A stretch of 64,000 bases of DNA from Paulownia fortunei (Eukaryota; Streptophyta; Magnoliopsida; Lamiales; Paulowniaceae). The position numbers and the translations under genes were made by a program. The notes below the pieces were generated by a model. It did no database searches. It had not been told where the DNA came from and saw only the letters and a list, made by a program, of their open reading frames with translations. The stretch is from positions 15,040,551-15,104,550 of the forward strand of contig CM033106.1 of NCBI GenBank assembly GCA_019321725.1. Reading direction: 5' to 3'. Below are positions 1 to 13,299 of the stretch, piece by piece. Numbering within the stretch: the first letter of the stretch is position 1; the number at the start of each line of letters is the position of its first letter.

Positions 1-770
1 AGTGATAATTTCCTTAGGCACTAACACTTAGTGGCCTACATACATTTATACAATTCAAATTCAAAGGATTTGCAACATGCTCTACTTGTCAAACAAAACA
101 TGACTTGGTCATCTTTCCCTTTAGCCAAGATTCACAAGTTGACATTACTTGCTTGTCAATAAGGCCAGGTAATTGTGCCAACTTATAGATTCTTTTTCTT
201 AGAGATATGATATAGTTTAGCTTGCCACAAGTATGTGGAACTATGATAATCTAATTTATGTTTATCACTTTGTTGAATATGTAAGATGGAGTTTTAAGGT
301 TGGACAATATATAAATCATTTGTTAAAATTCCAACATGAACTAAATAGCACTAAAATAAATGGAACACTTTCCATCATTTACTGAAAAACATTGACCCTC
401 TCCACCCTAAATAGGATAATATAATGATCTTTAATAGTTCAGAAATATAAAGAGAAGAATGTAAAACTATTCTATCTCCATCTCCTAATGCTAAGTAGAC
501 AGTTTCTATGACTAAAGTAGCTACCTTTACCCTATTCCCAAGTCTTGGATCCACTCTCCATTAACTAGCTCCCTATTTGTCATCCCATGGAAAAAACTAC
601 ATAGATGAGCACCACAACCAGTATCTAATACCAAAGAAGCATCATTAACCTAAAGGTTAACTTTAAATAAGAATAACCATTACTCTTCTAGCGACTTGCA
701 AGGTACTCCTTGCTAGTCCTCTTCCAATGCCCCGACTTTCCACTGTAGTGGCATATGTCCTCAGCTTTAT
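1..770 (-). pseudogene. copia zinc-knuckle/protease/pre-integrase remnant (second tandem copy, runs off window)
   Basis: Read right to left, this holds a Gag zinc knuckle (near 680-770, HYSGKSGHWKR, with cysteine changed to serine), a worn protease region (490-650) and a GAG-pre-integrase region (1-450). It aligns by eye with 2216-2985 and 6136-6783 of the same window. Its upstream edge at about 770-777 joins directly to a reverse-transcriptase segment, which is not the natural gene order. The same joint occurs at 2985, so this is the start of a second tandem copy. Many stops and frameshifts make it non-coding. The family is Ty1/copia; the lineage was not determined. Confidence 0.7.
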
Positions 771-2985
771 CTTTGTAGATCCTTATCCCTAAGATATAGG
801 ATGCTTCTCCCAGATCCGGTATGGAAAACAGAGTAGATAACCAATCCTTTGTTGACTACAACATCCCTATATAATTCCTAATGAGTAGGATGTGATCAAT
901 GTAAAGCACAACAAACGTCACATAGGGTTCATTTGGATTCTTGAGAAAACTAAATGAATTGATTCACCCATTGATATGGAGGCTTGTTTGAGTCCATAAA
1001 TAGATTTCTAGAATCTATTGCTTGCTCCCAATGGATACAAAGCCCTCTGGCTACCTCATATAGATCTATTCCTCAATATTCTCATTGAGTATGGTGGTCT
1101 TCACATCCATTTATCATATCTTATAGTTGTAATATGTTGATATAACAAGAAATATCCAAATACATTTTTGCATTGCCATAGGTGAGAAGGTTTCTTCATA
1201 ATCAATTACTTATCTTTAAGTATACACCTTTGTAATCAGTCGTGCTTTATAGGTCACTATCTTTTCAACTACTCTAGGCTTTACTTGTAAAGCTAGTTGC
1301 AGCCAATAAATATAATACCCTGTGGTGGGTCCACCAAGGTCTATACCTTGGTGGAGTATATGAAGTTCATCTCAACTTCCATGGCCTCTTGCCATTTTCT
1401 TGATTCAAAGTCAGATATTACTTCTCCTTAATTCCTTGGATCACTATCCAAAAAATACTCCTCGTTGTTCTCCCACAAAAGACCATATCATTCCTTAAGA
1501 TCCTTTCAAATCTCCTAGGAGGCTGTGTGAAAAAAGTATTAGATGTTGGTGGTTCTATGGTTTAGACACCATTGTCTGCTATGGGTTGTTTTGTGATTCT
1601 TGAATTTCTTCAAGGTCTACTACCTCGCCTTTTCTATCTAATAGAAACTCCTTCTCAAGTAAAGTGTCATTCCTAGAAACAAACATCTTTCATTTTGAAG
1701 GGTCATACAAATAGTATCCAACATATTCCATTGGATACTCCACAAACTTTAATTATATGGATCTAGCATCTAACTTATCTCCTACTAGCTCGGTGACCCC
1801 ATACTGTTAGGTATTTCTATAAAGGGCTATTCCCACACAATATTTTTATGGCATTTTGGGCGCCGACTTACTTGGTACTCTATTTACAGAAATGTCGCCA
1901 TTTCTAAAGTATAGCCACAGAATAAAAGAGAAATCCCAATAAAGCTCGTTATAGACTAAACCTTGTTGAACAGGAGTTTGATTCATTCACTCAACAACCC
2001 GATTTAGCAATGGAGTTAAAAGTGGAGTCCACTGCAAGAGAATCCTATTCTCTCTTAGATAATCTAGAAATTCTAAGTCTAAGTACTCCCTTCCTCGATC
2101 AAATCGAAGAGTCTTGATATTTCCCCTAGTTTGTTTCTCCATTTCTTGCATAAAGTCTTTGAACCTTTCAAAGTCTCAAAAGATACACATACCCATACAT
2201 TGAGTAATTATCAATGAAGATAATGAAATAGTGGTAGTTTTCTCGGGCACTAACACTTAGTGCCCCGCATACATCCATATGGATCAAATCCAAAGGATTT
2301 GCAGCATGCTCCACTTGTCCAACAAAAAGTGACTTGGCCATCTTTCCCTTTAAGCAAGATTCACATGTTGAAATTCCTTGCTTGTCCCTAAGGCTAAGTA
2401 ATTATACCAACTTAACGTTTCTCTTCTTAGAGATATGACAAAGTCGACCAAGCTATAAGTATGTGGAACTATGATCATCTAATTTATGCTTGTCACTTTG
2501 TTGAATATGCAAGATGGAGTTTTTGGGTTGGATAATATACAAATCATTTGTAAAAATTTCAATATGAACTAAAAAGAACCAAAATAAATGGAACACTTTC
2601 CATTATTTATTGAAAAACATTAACCCTCTCTATCTTAAACTGGATAGTATAATGTTCTTTATTAGTTCATAAATGTAAAGACAAGAATTTAAAATTATTC
2701 TACCTCCATCTCCTAACGCTAATTAGATAGTTTCTATGACTAAGGTAGCAACCTTCGCCCATTCCAAGCCTTAAGATCTACTCTTACTACTGAGCTCCCT
2801 ATTTATCATCCCCTATAAAGCATTACATAGATGAGCACCATAGTTGGTATCCAAAACCCAAGAAACATCATTAGCTTAAAGGTTAACTTTGAAAAAGAAC
2901 ATACCATTACTCTTCTGGTGACTTGTAAGGTACTCCTAGTTCCTCTTCTAATGCCTTGGCTTGCCACAGTAGTGATACTTGTCCT
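771..2985 (-). pseudogene. copia tandem unit: zinc knuckle - protease - integrase - RT(5' half)
   Basis: A 2.2-kb unit of degenerate copia pol. In minus-strand order it carries the zinc knuckle (2950-2985, HYCGKPRH), protease (2640-2900), GAG-pre-integrase (2216-2540), integrase core and C-terminal part (1530-2216) and the first part of the reverse transcriptase (785-1150). RT ends after the KIYRDK-type motif and is followed at once by AEDxCHYxGK, a Gag zinc-knuckle motif. The last part of RT and the whole RNase H are absent. Both edges of the unit carry this same RT/zinc-knuckle joint, as expected for a tandem duplication. There is no usable open frame. Confidence 0.7.
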
Positions 2986-4195
2986 CAGCTTTATCTCTAT
3001 AGATCTTTATTCCCAAGATATAGGATGCTTCTCCCAAATCGTGCATGGAGAACTGAGTAGATACCCAAGCCTTTGTTGACTGCAACATCCCTATATCATT
3101 CCTAATGAGTAGGATGTGATCAACATAAAGCACAACAAACATCACATAGGATTCATTCGAATTCTTGATAAAACCAAATGATCAGATTACCCCGTCGATT
3201 CAAAGGCTCCACTTTTGGGAAGCTTGTTTGAGTCCATAAATAGATATTTAGAGCTTGCCTATTGCTCGCTCCCAATGGATACGAAACCTCTGGTTGCCTC
3301 ATATAGATCTCCTCCTCAATATTCTCTTTGAGTAAGGTGGTCTTCACATCCATTTACCATATCTCATAGTCATAATACCCTAATATGACAACCAATATAC
3401 AAATAGATTTTGGTATTGCCACTAGTGAAAAGGTTTCTTCATAGTCAATTTCTCTCTTTAAGTATAACCCTTTGTTATTAGTCGTGCCTTATAGGTCACT
3501 GTCTCTTCATCTACTCCAATCTTCTACTTGTAGACCTATTCGCAGCCAATAGACATAATATTGTGTGGTGGGTCCACCAAGTCCATACAATAATAGAGTA
3601 TATGAAGTCCATCTCAACTTGCACGGTCTCTTGCTAATTTCCTGATTCAAAGTCAAACATAACTTTTCCATAATTTCTTAGATCACTATCTAAAAAATGC
3701 TCCTCCTTGTTGTTCTCCAATAAAAGACCATATCACTCCTTACGATCTTTTCAAATCTCCTAGGAGTCTGTGTGAAAAATGTGTTAGATGTTGGTGGTTC
3801 TGTAGTTCATACACCACTGCTTGCTATGGGACATTTTGTGGCTTTTGAATTTCTTCAAGCTCTATGACCTCACCTTCTCTATCTATAGAAACTCCTTCTA
3901 AAGAAAGGTGGCATTCCTAGCAACAAACATCTTTTGTTTTGAGGGGTCATAGAAATAGTATGCAATATATTCCTTTGGAAACCCTACAAACTTGCATAAG
4001 GTGGATCTAACATCCAACTTATCTCCTACTAGCTACTATACATAAGCAGGGCAACCCTATACTATTAGGTATTTGTATGAAGGGGTCTTCCCACACCACA
4101 TCTCATATGGTGTTTTGGGAAATAACTTACTTGGTATTCTATTTAACATAAATGCCATTGTTTTCAAAGCATAGCCCCAGAATAAAAGAGATAAA
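2986..4195 (-). pseudogene. copia integrase C-terminal region and RT 5' half
   Basis: The minus strand from 4195 carries the end of the integrase (WGC- and GYPKE-like segments around 3960-4130), a linker, and RT. The RT piece at 3153-3353 reads MDVKTTLLKENIEEEIYMRQPE-like, the typical copia motif MDVKTAFLxGxxEEEIYMxQPEGF. It continues at 2990-3145 with YVDHILLIRND, the YVDD catalytic motif in which the second aspartate has become histidine. RT therefore lacks a catalytic residue as well as its C-terminal part. A plus-strand Tekay fragment abuts at 4200. Confidence 0.75.
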
Positions 4196-4199
4196 TAAT

Positions 4200-6135
4200 A
4201 TTCTAGTCATGGTGAGAATAAGGGGTGAAAGTAGTGGTGGAGCCAGAACCCCAAGAGAAGAGACACCTATTCCAAATAATGATCGTGATGTTATCATTAA
4301 TTAACTTACAAAGCTTGTTGAACGACAGTTAAAATAAATTCAACAACTTATCCAATAGAGGGATATGAGTGGACAATCAAGTCACTAGATCAGATGTTGA
4401 GATGAACCTATTAGTGGTAACAGGTAAATTCTCTATATTTAGTATTCCAACATTTATATTGTTTGATTCTAGAGCTACACACTCATTTATATCTACTAAG
4501 TATGTGAAGAGCTGGGTAGAGTACCTGATACTATTGAGATCAGTTATAATTTGATAATTCCTTATGGAGATTCAAAATAAACTAACCATGTTTTATGAGA
4601 TTGCGCTATTCCCATTGAAAATAGAGAACTCTATGCTAATTTAATTGTATTGACCAGGAATGACTATGATATAATTTTGGGTATGGATTGGCTATCAAAG
4701 TATCGTGCTACTATAGATTTTTAGAGATAGACAGTGACTTTTCAACCTCTTAGAGAGGAACCGCTCACCTTTATTAGAATCGTAAAAAGCTCCAAATTCC
4801 CAATTATATTAGCAATGAAAGCACAAAGATTATTGGATAGTGGTTGTGAGGGATATTTAGTTAGTGTTATGACATTGAAGAACAACACCATCTAATCCTT
4901 AATAATGTGATAATTATTTGGGAGTATCCAAAAGTATTTTTTGATGATCTTCCTGAATTATCGCCAGACTGTGTGATAGAGTTTGTCATTGAACTAAATC
5001 CAAGAACACCTCCATTATCTAAAGCTCCATACCGAATGACACCAACTGAGTTGAAAGAATTAAAGATACAAATATAGGAATTATTGGATAAAGGTTTTAT
5101 CAGACCTAACTTCTCATTATGGGGTGCACCTGATCTATTTGTAAGTAAGAAGGATGGTATAATGCGATTGTGTATAGACTACTGAGAGTTTAAAGTTACA
5201 ATCAAGAATAAGTATCTTCTGCCTAGAATAGAAGATTAATTTGATCAGCTCTAAGGTGCATTTATACTTTCAAAAATTAATCTGCGATCTGGGATGATAT
5301 TACCAAGACAACATTCAACACGATATAGACATTATGAATTTTTGGTGATGCCGTTTAGGTTGAAAAATGCTCTAGCAGCTTTTATGGATTTGATCAATCG
5401 GGAATTTAAAAATTTCTTAAAGATTTGTTATTATGTTTATTGATGATATTCTGATTTACTCTACCATAGAAGAAGAGCATGGTAAACATTTGAGAATGGT
5501 TTTAGAGGTTCTGAAGGAGAAACAACTATATGATAAAATTTAAGAAATATGAATTTTGTTTGGATCGAGTGGTATTTTTGGGACATGTAATATCAAGAGT
5601 AGGAATATCTGTAGATACAAGTAAAGTAGAAGCTATTAATAGCTGGTCACAACCAACTAATCCTTCAGAAGTAAGATGTTTTATGGGTTTAGTTGGATAT
5701 TACCGTGGATTTTTGGAGGGATTCTCCAAGATAGCTTATCCTTTGACATAATTAACCAAAAAATATGTGATATTTAGATGGACAGATGCTTGTGAGAAAT
5801 GTTGAGGTTAACTTCAACTCCTATTCTTTCTATTCCATCAGGTAGTGGAGGCTTTGTAGTTTATAATGATGCTTTGAAAAATAGGTTGGGATGTGTGTTG
5901 ATGCAAAATGGTAAAGTAGTTGCTTATGATCTAAACACCTTAATGAGAACGAAAAGAATTATCCTACAAATGACTTAGAGCTTGCTGCAGTAGTGCTTGA
6001 ACTTAAGATATAGAGACATTAATTGTATGGTGAATGATCTGAGATATATGCCTATCACAAGAGCATAATTATATCTTCACCCACAAAAAGTTAAATATGT
6101 AATAGCGAAGATAGTTGGAGTTGGTAAAAGACTCG
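4200..6135 (+). pseudogene. Tekay/Del gypsy fragment: gag start, protease, RT, RNase H
   Basis: A plus-strand chromovirus fragment without LTRs, lying inside minus-strand copia sequence. A Gag-like start (ATG 4209) matches the Gag start of the Tekay element at 52532. After about 160 bp it jumps to protease (4369-4554, LFDSRATHSF, where the family DSG active site reads DSR). RT follows, with an intact FIDDILIY catalytic motif near 5436-5466. The RT connection region at 5530-5751 reads FLGHVISRVGI and FMGLVGYYRGF. RNase H ends near 6133 at the RRxLELVKD motif. Most of gag, and everything after RNase H, is missing. Several stops and frameshifts are present. Confidence 0.8.
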
Positions 6136-6783
6136 GACTTGTATCTCAAAAGATACACATACCCATGCCTTAAGTAATCGTTGGTAAAGGTAATGAAATA
6201 ATGGTAGTTTACTCAGGCACTAACACTAAGTGGCCCGCATACATCCATATTGATCAAATCCAAAAGATTTGCAGCATGCTCCACTTGTCCAACAAAAGGT
6301 GACTTGGTCATCTTTCCCTTGAAGCAAGATTCACATGTTGACATTCCTTGCTTATCCATAAGGCCAAGTAATTGTACCAATTTATCGATTCTCTTCTTCG
6401 AGATATGACGTAGTCTAGCATGCCACAAGTATGTGGAACTATGATCAATTAACTTACATTTGTCACTTTATTGAATACGCAAGATGGAGTTTATGGGTTG
6501 GATTGAACAATATATAAATCAATTTTCAAAATTCCAACATAAACTAAAAAGAACCAAAATAAATGGAACAATTTCCATCATTTGATGGAAAACATTGACC
6601 CTATTTATTAGTTTTGAAATGTAAAGACAATAATTTAAAACTTTTCTACCTCCATCTCTTAACACTAAGTGAACAGTTTCTATGACTAAGGTAGCAACCT
6701 TTGCCCCATTCCCAAGCCTTAGAATCCACTCTCCACTACTCAACTCCCTATTTTTCATCCCCTGCAAAACATTACGTAGATGA
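6136..6783 (-). pseudogene. copia protease and GAG-pre-integrase remnant
   Basis: Minus strand. 6519-6783 holds the segment after the protease active site (LSSGEWILRLGNGAKVATL). 6213-6428 is an open stretch of GAG-pre-integrase domain with MWHARLRHISKKR and TCESCFKGKMTKSPF, the zinc-binding H and C residues preceding the copia integrase core. Upstream, at 6783, it joins directly to the end of an integrase (VVSELLNHQHLTS), so gag and the protease active site are deleted. Downstream it stops at 6136 against the Tekay fragment. Confidence 0.75.
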
Positions 6784-8966
6784 TCAGATGTTAGATGTTG
6801 GTGGTTCAGTAGTTCAGACACCACTGCTTGCTGTGGGTTGTTTTATGGCTCCTGAATTTCTTCAAGCTCTATGACCTCACCTTTTCTATCTAATAGAAAC
6901 TCCTTCTCAAGAAAGATGGCATTCCTAGTAATAAACACCTTTCGTTTTGAGGGGTCATAGAAATAGTATCCAACAGATTCCTTTGGATACCCCACAATCT
7001 TGCATAAGGTGGATCTAACATCCAACTTATCTCCTACTAGATGCTTTACATGAACCGGGCAACCCCATACTGTTAGGTATCTATATGAATGGGTCTTCCC
7101 CAACCACATCTCATATAGTATTTTGGGCATCGACTTTGTTGGTACTCTATTTAATAGAAATGACACTATTTCCAGAGCATAGCCCAAAGAAACTCATCAC
7201 GGACTAAACCATGTCCAACAAGGGTTTGATTCCTTCACTCAACAACATGATTCAACAATGGAGCCATATGCAGAGTTCACTGCAAGAGAATCCCATTCCC
7301 TTAGATAATCAAGAAATTATGAGCCTAAGTACTCATATCCTCGATCAGATCAAAGAGTCTTGATACTTCCACCAGTTTGTTTCTCCATTTCTTACCTAAA
7401 TTCTTTGAACCATTCAAAGATGTCGGACTTCTATCTTAAAAAAACACATACCTATACCTTGAGTAATCCTCGGTAAAGGTAATGAAATAGTGGTAGTTTC
7501 CTCGGGCACTAATACTTAGTGGCCCACATACATCCTTATAGATCAAATCCAAAGGATTTACAACACGCTCCACTTGTTTAACAAAAGGTAACTTGGTCAT
7601 TTTTCCCTTTACGCAAGATTAACATGTTGCTTTGCTTGTCCAAAAGGCCAAGTAATTATGCCAACTTATCGATTCTCTTCTTAGAGATATGACATAGTTT
7701 AGCATGCCATAAGTATGTGGAACTATGATCATCTAGTTTATGTTTGTCACTCTATTGAATATGTAAGATGAAGTTTTTGGGTTGGACAGTATATAAATCA
7801 TTTGTGAAAATTCTAACATGAACTAAAAAAACCAAAATAAATGGAACACTTTCCATCATTTATTGAAAAATATTAACCCCTCTCTATCTAAACAAGAATA
7901 GTATAATGATTTTTCTTTAGTTCAGAAATGTAAGGGCAATAATTTAAAACGCTTCTACCACTATTTCCTAACACTAAATAGATAGTTTCTATCACTAAGG
8001 TAGCAATCTTTACCCCATTCCCAAGCCTTAAGATTCACTCTCCCCTACTCAGCTCCTTGTTTGTCATCCCCTACAAAGCATTACATAGATGACCACTATA
8101 GCCGATACCCAATACCTAAGAAACATCATTAACCTAAAGGTTAATTTAAAAAAGAACATATCATTACTCTTCTGGCGATTTGCAAGGTAATCATTGTAGT
8201 TCCTCTTCCAATGCCCCAACTTTTCCACAATAATGACACTTTTCCTCGGCTTTGGAACCCTTTCTCACTCCACCAGAGGTCTTCAAGCTCTTAGCCTTCT
8301 TAAAAGAACACTTCTTCTTCCATTTTTTTGAATTTTTAGTCTTAGGTTGGTATGAAGAGCTAATTAGCAAGACAAACTTCTCCATTTTTATGGTGGATGT
8401 CTTCAACATGTAAACTAGTCAGCATGGCTAGTCTCTATTTTATGCATGTTGAAGTTCACCACAAAAGAATCAAAGGAGGGTGGTAAGGACTATAGAAAGA
8501 GGTCCACATAGAGTTCATTATCCATAATGACTCCAAGGGACTTGAGTCTTTCCATCAAGGCTATCATCTTAAGTCTATGGTTATGGGCCAAAGAGCCCTC
8601 CATCATACGTCATCAAAGAAGCTCCTTAGATGTCTAGTATCTAACTAGCCTTGTATGTTTTCCATATAATTTCTTTAGATAAATGTGGATATCGGCAGCA
8701 TGTGCCAAACCCTCATGTTGCCTTTGTAACTTGTTTGACATAGATGTTATTATATAGCATCAAGCTTCCAGATCATCGTCAATATGCTTATGATGTTCTG
8801 CAAGTTCATCCTCAATGGCATCCATCGGCGAAGCCAGTAGCAAAAAGGACATAAGGCCTGCTTTTAAACTTGAGAACAACCCAAAAGTTTCTCAGCTAGT
8901 TGACATAGTTAGGACCCATGAGTTCGTTAGTGTAAAAAATGTATGCTAGTTGATTTTTAGCCATTT
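6784..8966 (-). pseudogene. copia gag - zinc knuckle - protease - integrase remnant
   Basis: This is the 5' part of the minus-strand copia coding region. Gag begins at the ATG ending at 8966 (MAKNQLAYIF, then LMGPNYVxWLRN, the usual copia Gag N-terminus). A basic segment and zinc knuckle lie at 8191-8409 (KCHYCGKVGALEEE; the histidine and last cysteine are lost). Protease remnants lie at 7990-8150 and GAG-pre-integrase at 7480-7760. The integrase runs from about 7430, and its C-terminal half is still open at 6843-7187 (MGYALEIVSFLLNRVP, WGCPVHVKHL, YFYDPSKRKVFITRNA). It then continues into the out-of-order joint at 6783. It is a pseudogene. Confidence 0.8.
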
Positions 8967-9688
8967 GTAAATCAAGTATCTACAAAAAATGCGAGGCAAA
9001 AAATATGCATACATTCAAAAATTTATTCATGTATATTAAGGACTTTAATTAACTTTATAATTGAATTCCCATGTAATACTCAAAATATTTTACCTCACTA
9101 CTTCCCATAAAACCCAATTTTATGAGCCCATATGGTACTAAATGTGAAGTGTGACCCATCAAACATCCACATAAGCATCTAACTAAAATATATCCTATGA
9201 CTCGTGGCCAACACCTTTAGCCCTCTTACCCCATGGGCATATCCATGCTTGTAGTGGTCACAACTATTACCTCCATTTAACACATCCCATGACTCGTGGC
9301 CAACGGACTACATGTGATAGTATTTCACATGCTAACTATTTTTGATTTAAGGCTTGGGCGATTATACCACGCCCACTATTGCCCATTTACGCTTAATATA
9401 GAATTTAAAGTAAATTCTTGAACTTATAATAATTTTAAGTGAGGGTTTCATTCTGCCAAGGCCTCATCATTTTATTTAAATTGTTAATTTAATATTGCAT
9501 TATTCCCAATGATTTCATGTGTAATCATAGGAAAACATTTAATAAACCTATGCAACCATATCCTATACATACATAATGGGATGATCATAAGTCTTTCATA
9601 TGTGATCTAGTCAAGCAAAAGTGTATTTAAGGTCAATCTAAGGGTAATAATTAAGTTTAAAATAGATCCTATCTATTACATGAATGCT
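8967..9688 (-). mobile_element. Leader (5' UTR) of the minus-strand copia element
   Basis: Non-coding leader between the worn LTR and gag. It shares long motifs with the leaders at 26000-27770 and 59480-61330, for example 'gagcccatatgg' and 'cccatgggcat'. It is much shorter than those two. The PBS and the LTR-proximal half are missing, and 'tctattacatgaatg' is followed almost at once by the LTR start, so a deletion removed the primer site. Confidence 0.6.
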
Positions 9689-11494
9689 TTTTGGGTTCAC
9701 AAAATCATAGGACTTAGCGCAACTAAAATTAAAAAAATTATAAAACAACGTGTATAATGTTCATACAATTGCTCTTGAATTCGATGTTATTTTCAATTAC
9801 TCCCAGATATTTTGATTTAACTAAAACAAAATAGAGTTAGATATTATACCTTAAAGTGCACTCCGACTATAAATAAGGATTTGAACAATTCAAATCTGGC
9901 ACAATTCAGAAATACTTTGCTATAGGAATTCATGTGTCTTCCCTCTGACAGTATCCACACAATGAGCAAGATCACAATTTTTATACCTTGCTAGAAGATA
10001 TCAAGCCCTTGTTTCTATCTAAAACTTTGGGAGTGTAGATTAATTCCAATATCAACTTGTGATAGAACAAATTAATGAGTTTTGATTAATTTAAAACCAA
10101 CTGATAGAAACAAAAGAAGCCTTGTTTGTTTCTTTCAAAGACATGTCTTGGATTAGTTTCCTATTAAGACTCAAAGTCTTAATTGGTTCTTGTCCAAGAC
10201 ATGGAATCTTTATTTCATAATAGACACCAATGGGTCTCTCCTACAACCCCATTAATGATTAGGCTCTCCAATTAATTAATCTCAATTAATTAAGCACCAT
10301 CAAATTAGTTCTAGTTGACTACCTAATTATATAAGCCGAATATAAATAATCAAATTATTTATGTTAGTTAAATTAACTTAACTCTTAAATTAATTTGAAG
10401 TCCATTAATTAATTAATCCAATCAATTATTAAATTACTCCCAAAAGATCTCCTAATCTTAATTAGGTCTAATTACATAATCATGTTATTTAATTGGATGA
10501 AATAATTTAACTATTAAATTAATTCTATCTTTTGATGGTCAAGTTTAAGACTACTGCATATGCTAACTCCTAGATCCTTATAGTGACCTAGCCCATGACC
10601 TACATTATGCGAGCACTTATTGTGATACTGAAATCACAACAACAAGGTTCATCTCAAAACTAGAAAAATTTCAAGAAGTATTAAAAACATAGCCATGCTC
10701 ATGACGAAATCAACAATCACCCAAATCACATATAAGTTAACATTTCACAACTTTATAGAAACAGCTTTCCAAGACTTGGCATAGTTAAGTGTAGATCATA
10801 ATGGAATAAAGTAAACAAAACTTGTTTCACAAGATCATGCCATTACAATATTCTTTAGAATTAAACAAAATTAAAACAAAACTAAAGTAAAAGTTACAGC
10901 CCCTTTGGAGAGTCTTTACTTCTAGCTTTAGATTCTCCTTACCCAAAGCAGCTCTTTCTTCCCTTTATCTTGAATCTCCAACTCCTTGATGATGGGTGTG
11001 TGTGTTTTTTGGTGTAGTGTGTGGAGAAATAAGGAAGAACGGGTGCTTTGGATGGTGAGAAAATATGTATTCGAATTTTGGTGTAGAGTGGGTGTGTGTT
11101 CAATTATGTGTTGAATGCTGTGTCTTTTATGTGTTGTTTCAAAAATTATATGTAACCATGTGCTTATCTCTCATTAGTGTGATGTAATTGTGTGTGCATA
11201 GCATATCTAACAGGGGGTCACATGGTGTGTGTGGTGTATGTACTATATCTAAGGTGTGAAAAACAAGAAATATGCCACAATGAGCCTTTTTTGGCCCTTA
11301 TCATCAAAATTCTGCTAGAGAATATTTTTCTGTTATGCATAATAGAGCCACGACTCGAAACTTTTAGTTTTGTAATTTTACATTGGGGCTGCAGCTTCAA
11401 GCGCACTATTTTTGGGCCATGGCTCGAAATGCACTATTCATCTAGGGCTGCGACAATTAAAGTAGCACCCGACACGCTAATTAGACTCGGCATC
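9689..11494 (-). mobile_element. Diverged copia LTR (5' LTR of the minus element) plus unassigned tail
   Basis: The start 'ttgggttcac' and the following 60 bases align with the LTR starts at 20874 and 27786, including the AGCGC and taaaatt motifs. The 'ctccgactataaataagg' segment near 9865 and the attaat-rich block at 10270-10500 also match these LTRs. The LTR terminus is not identifiable. From about 10640 to 11490 the match fades. That part contains TG-rich stretches and a short open stretch (11192-11497) that I do not consider a gene. Confidence 0.5.
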
Positions 11495-13299
11495 TGAAAC
11501 ACCTACTACTCAATAATTATAAATAAAGTATAATTTGACCTGATAGAACCTATGTATATGTGTGATATTTTTTTTGTAATACATTAAGAAATGATAAATT
11601 ACTTTTTATACGTACAACCCTATTTAAAATACTTTCTAACATATGTCGTGTATGTAGCAGGATCAATATTTATATAAAAATACAACACCCATAACGACTA
11701 TAATATTTACATACTTGTTTGCAGTAAGGTTTTAAAAGTGAAATATAGTACTCGTCTCAAAATATAATACAATAAACTCAAAATATAACAAGCCAACAAA
11801 ATAGACCAATAGGTCGTCATCCATGTAAACACTCCCTCAAGTACCTGTAGGAGTTCCAACAGCCACCTAGCCAGCAAAAGATGTTTCAAGCATCGCCGTG
11901 CTCACCTATAATGTATAAACTATATGAGCTAACACTCAGCATGTAAAGATTAAGCATGTTAAAGAATAATCCATAATATCAAGTCATGTATCTTAAAATG
12001 CTATGCCCACAATATAATTCCATGCATCAAAACATTTCTCTCAAAATCATTTCTTTCTTAGGGCCCAGACTAATGCTACTATCTCATACACTAAAAAAGA
12101 CCTCTGCACACTAACATAATCCAATGACCAATAATGATATAACCATGCAAATCCATGCATACTTATAAGCATGCAAATCCATGCATGCGAACCTGCAAAT
12201 CCGTACATACAACAATGTAATTCCATGCATGCTTTGGTGTACTAGTAGCATTCAGCAAAATATTTTCCTTTCTCAGAATCATGCCGTGCTATACAAGATT
12301 TATCACAATGCTTGTATATGATGCATGCACATGCCAATGCCTATGTATGTATGCTCAATGGACATGAATGACAGTAATACATGCCCTTTGCCATGCATAT
12401 ATGATCTATGATATTACATGTAAATCACATAATTACTATGTCTATGCATTGTAGTTGCAAATGAATTTTTACTTACCTTTGATTTTGTTGTGGCTTAGTA
12501 TAGGTATTTTAGGTACTTCTCCCCAACCTTAGGTGGCACACAAATCTATGAACATATCTAACATTAAACACCATTCCTAATTTGACAAATTCAATATCCT
12601 AATATCCTATTAAGACATTAAGGTTCAAGGTTAGCTAGGTAATACTCAAACTTTACAAGTTACCAACTAAAATATAAACTAGTCCTCTAATTGTCCTAAT
12701 TTCTCATCTAAAATGCATCCCAATATCATGTAATTGAAGTACTATAACTCTAACAACTAATCCTTAAATATTAGAACTTAATAACAACTTGTATAGATTG
12801 AAACATGCCAAGATATAAAATGGGGCAGATTCTCATTCATTTATTTTCTTGATGTCCAATTAATTTGTGTAATAATTTTGACACCTTTAAACATATCCAA
12901 TTGCTACCAAATTTTTACCACACTTAGTTAACATATAGATAAAAGTAACCATGCTATAAAATAACCAAAACTAATTGATTTACCTAAGCCAAATCAGCCC
13001 CCCTTCACAGCTCACTAAAACAAGAGTTTGGACCTTGACAGTTTTGAGCATTTCACGACATTGATCATTTTGACACCCTCAAACATATCCAATCACTTCC
13101 AAAATTTTATCACAGTTAGATAACATGTACATAGAGGTAATGAGGTCATATCCTTGACAAAAATGATAGATATAATGCTGCAAAACCAGTCCCCTTCACA
13201 CAAGACATAAAATCTATAATTCAATTGTGACAGTTTTGAATACCTCTTCAATATCATGCCCTATTCCAATTTCTAACCTATAAAAATTCATGCTCACGT
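11495..13299 (-). mobile_element. Truncated Tekay-type LTR
   Basis: It begins TGAAACACCTACTACT, a worn form of the TGTAACACCCCCATTACT start seen at 63825 and of TGTAGCACCCCC at 43499 and 52690. The next 200 bases align with 63825-64000. It also matches the reverse complement of the solo LTR ending at 31763, including the 'catgcaaatccatgcat' repeats (12140-12230). It stops near 13292-13300, where a copia LTR begins, so about 1 kb of the expected LTR is missing. No coding potential is visible. Confidence 0.65.

Noticed and set aside
10640..11497. Possible small gene (101 codons at 11192-11497)
   Set aside because: No domain, no sign of conservation, lies in diverged LTR-like sequence, and overlaps another open stretch on the other strand.
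12140..12240. CRISPR-like spaced repeats
   Set aside because: Short imperfect repeats in a plant LTR without regular spacers or cas genes; they are a minisatellite.
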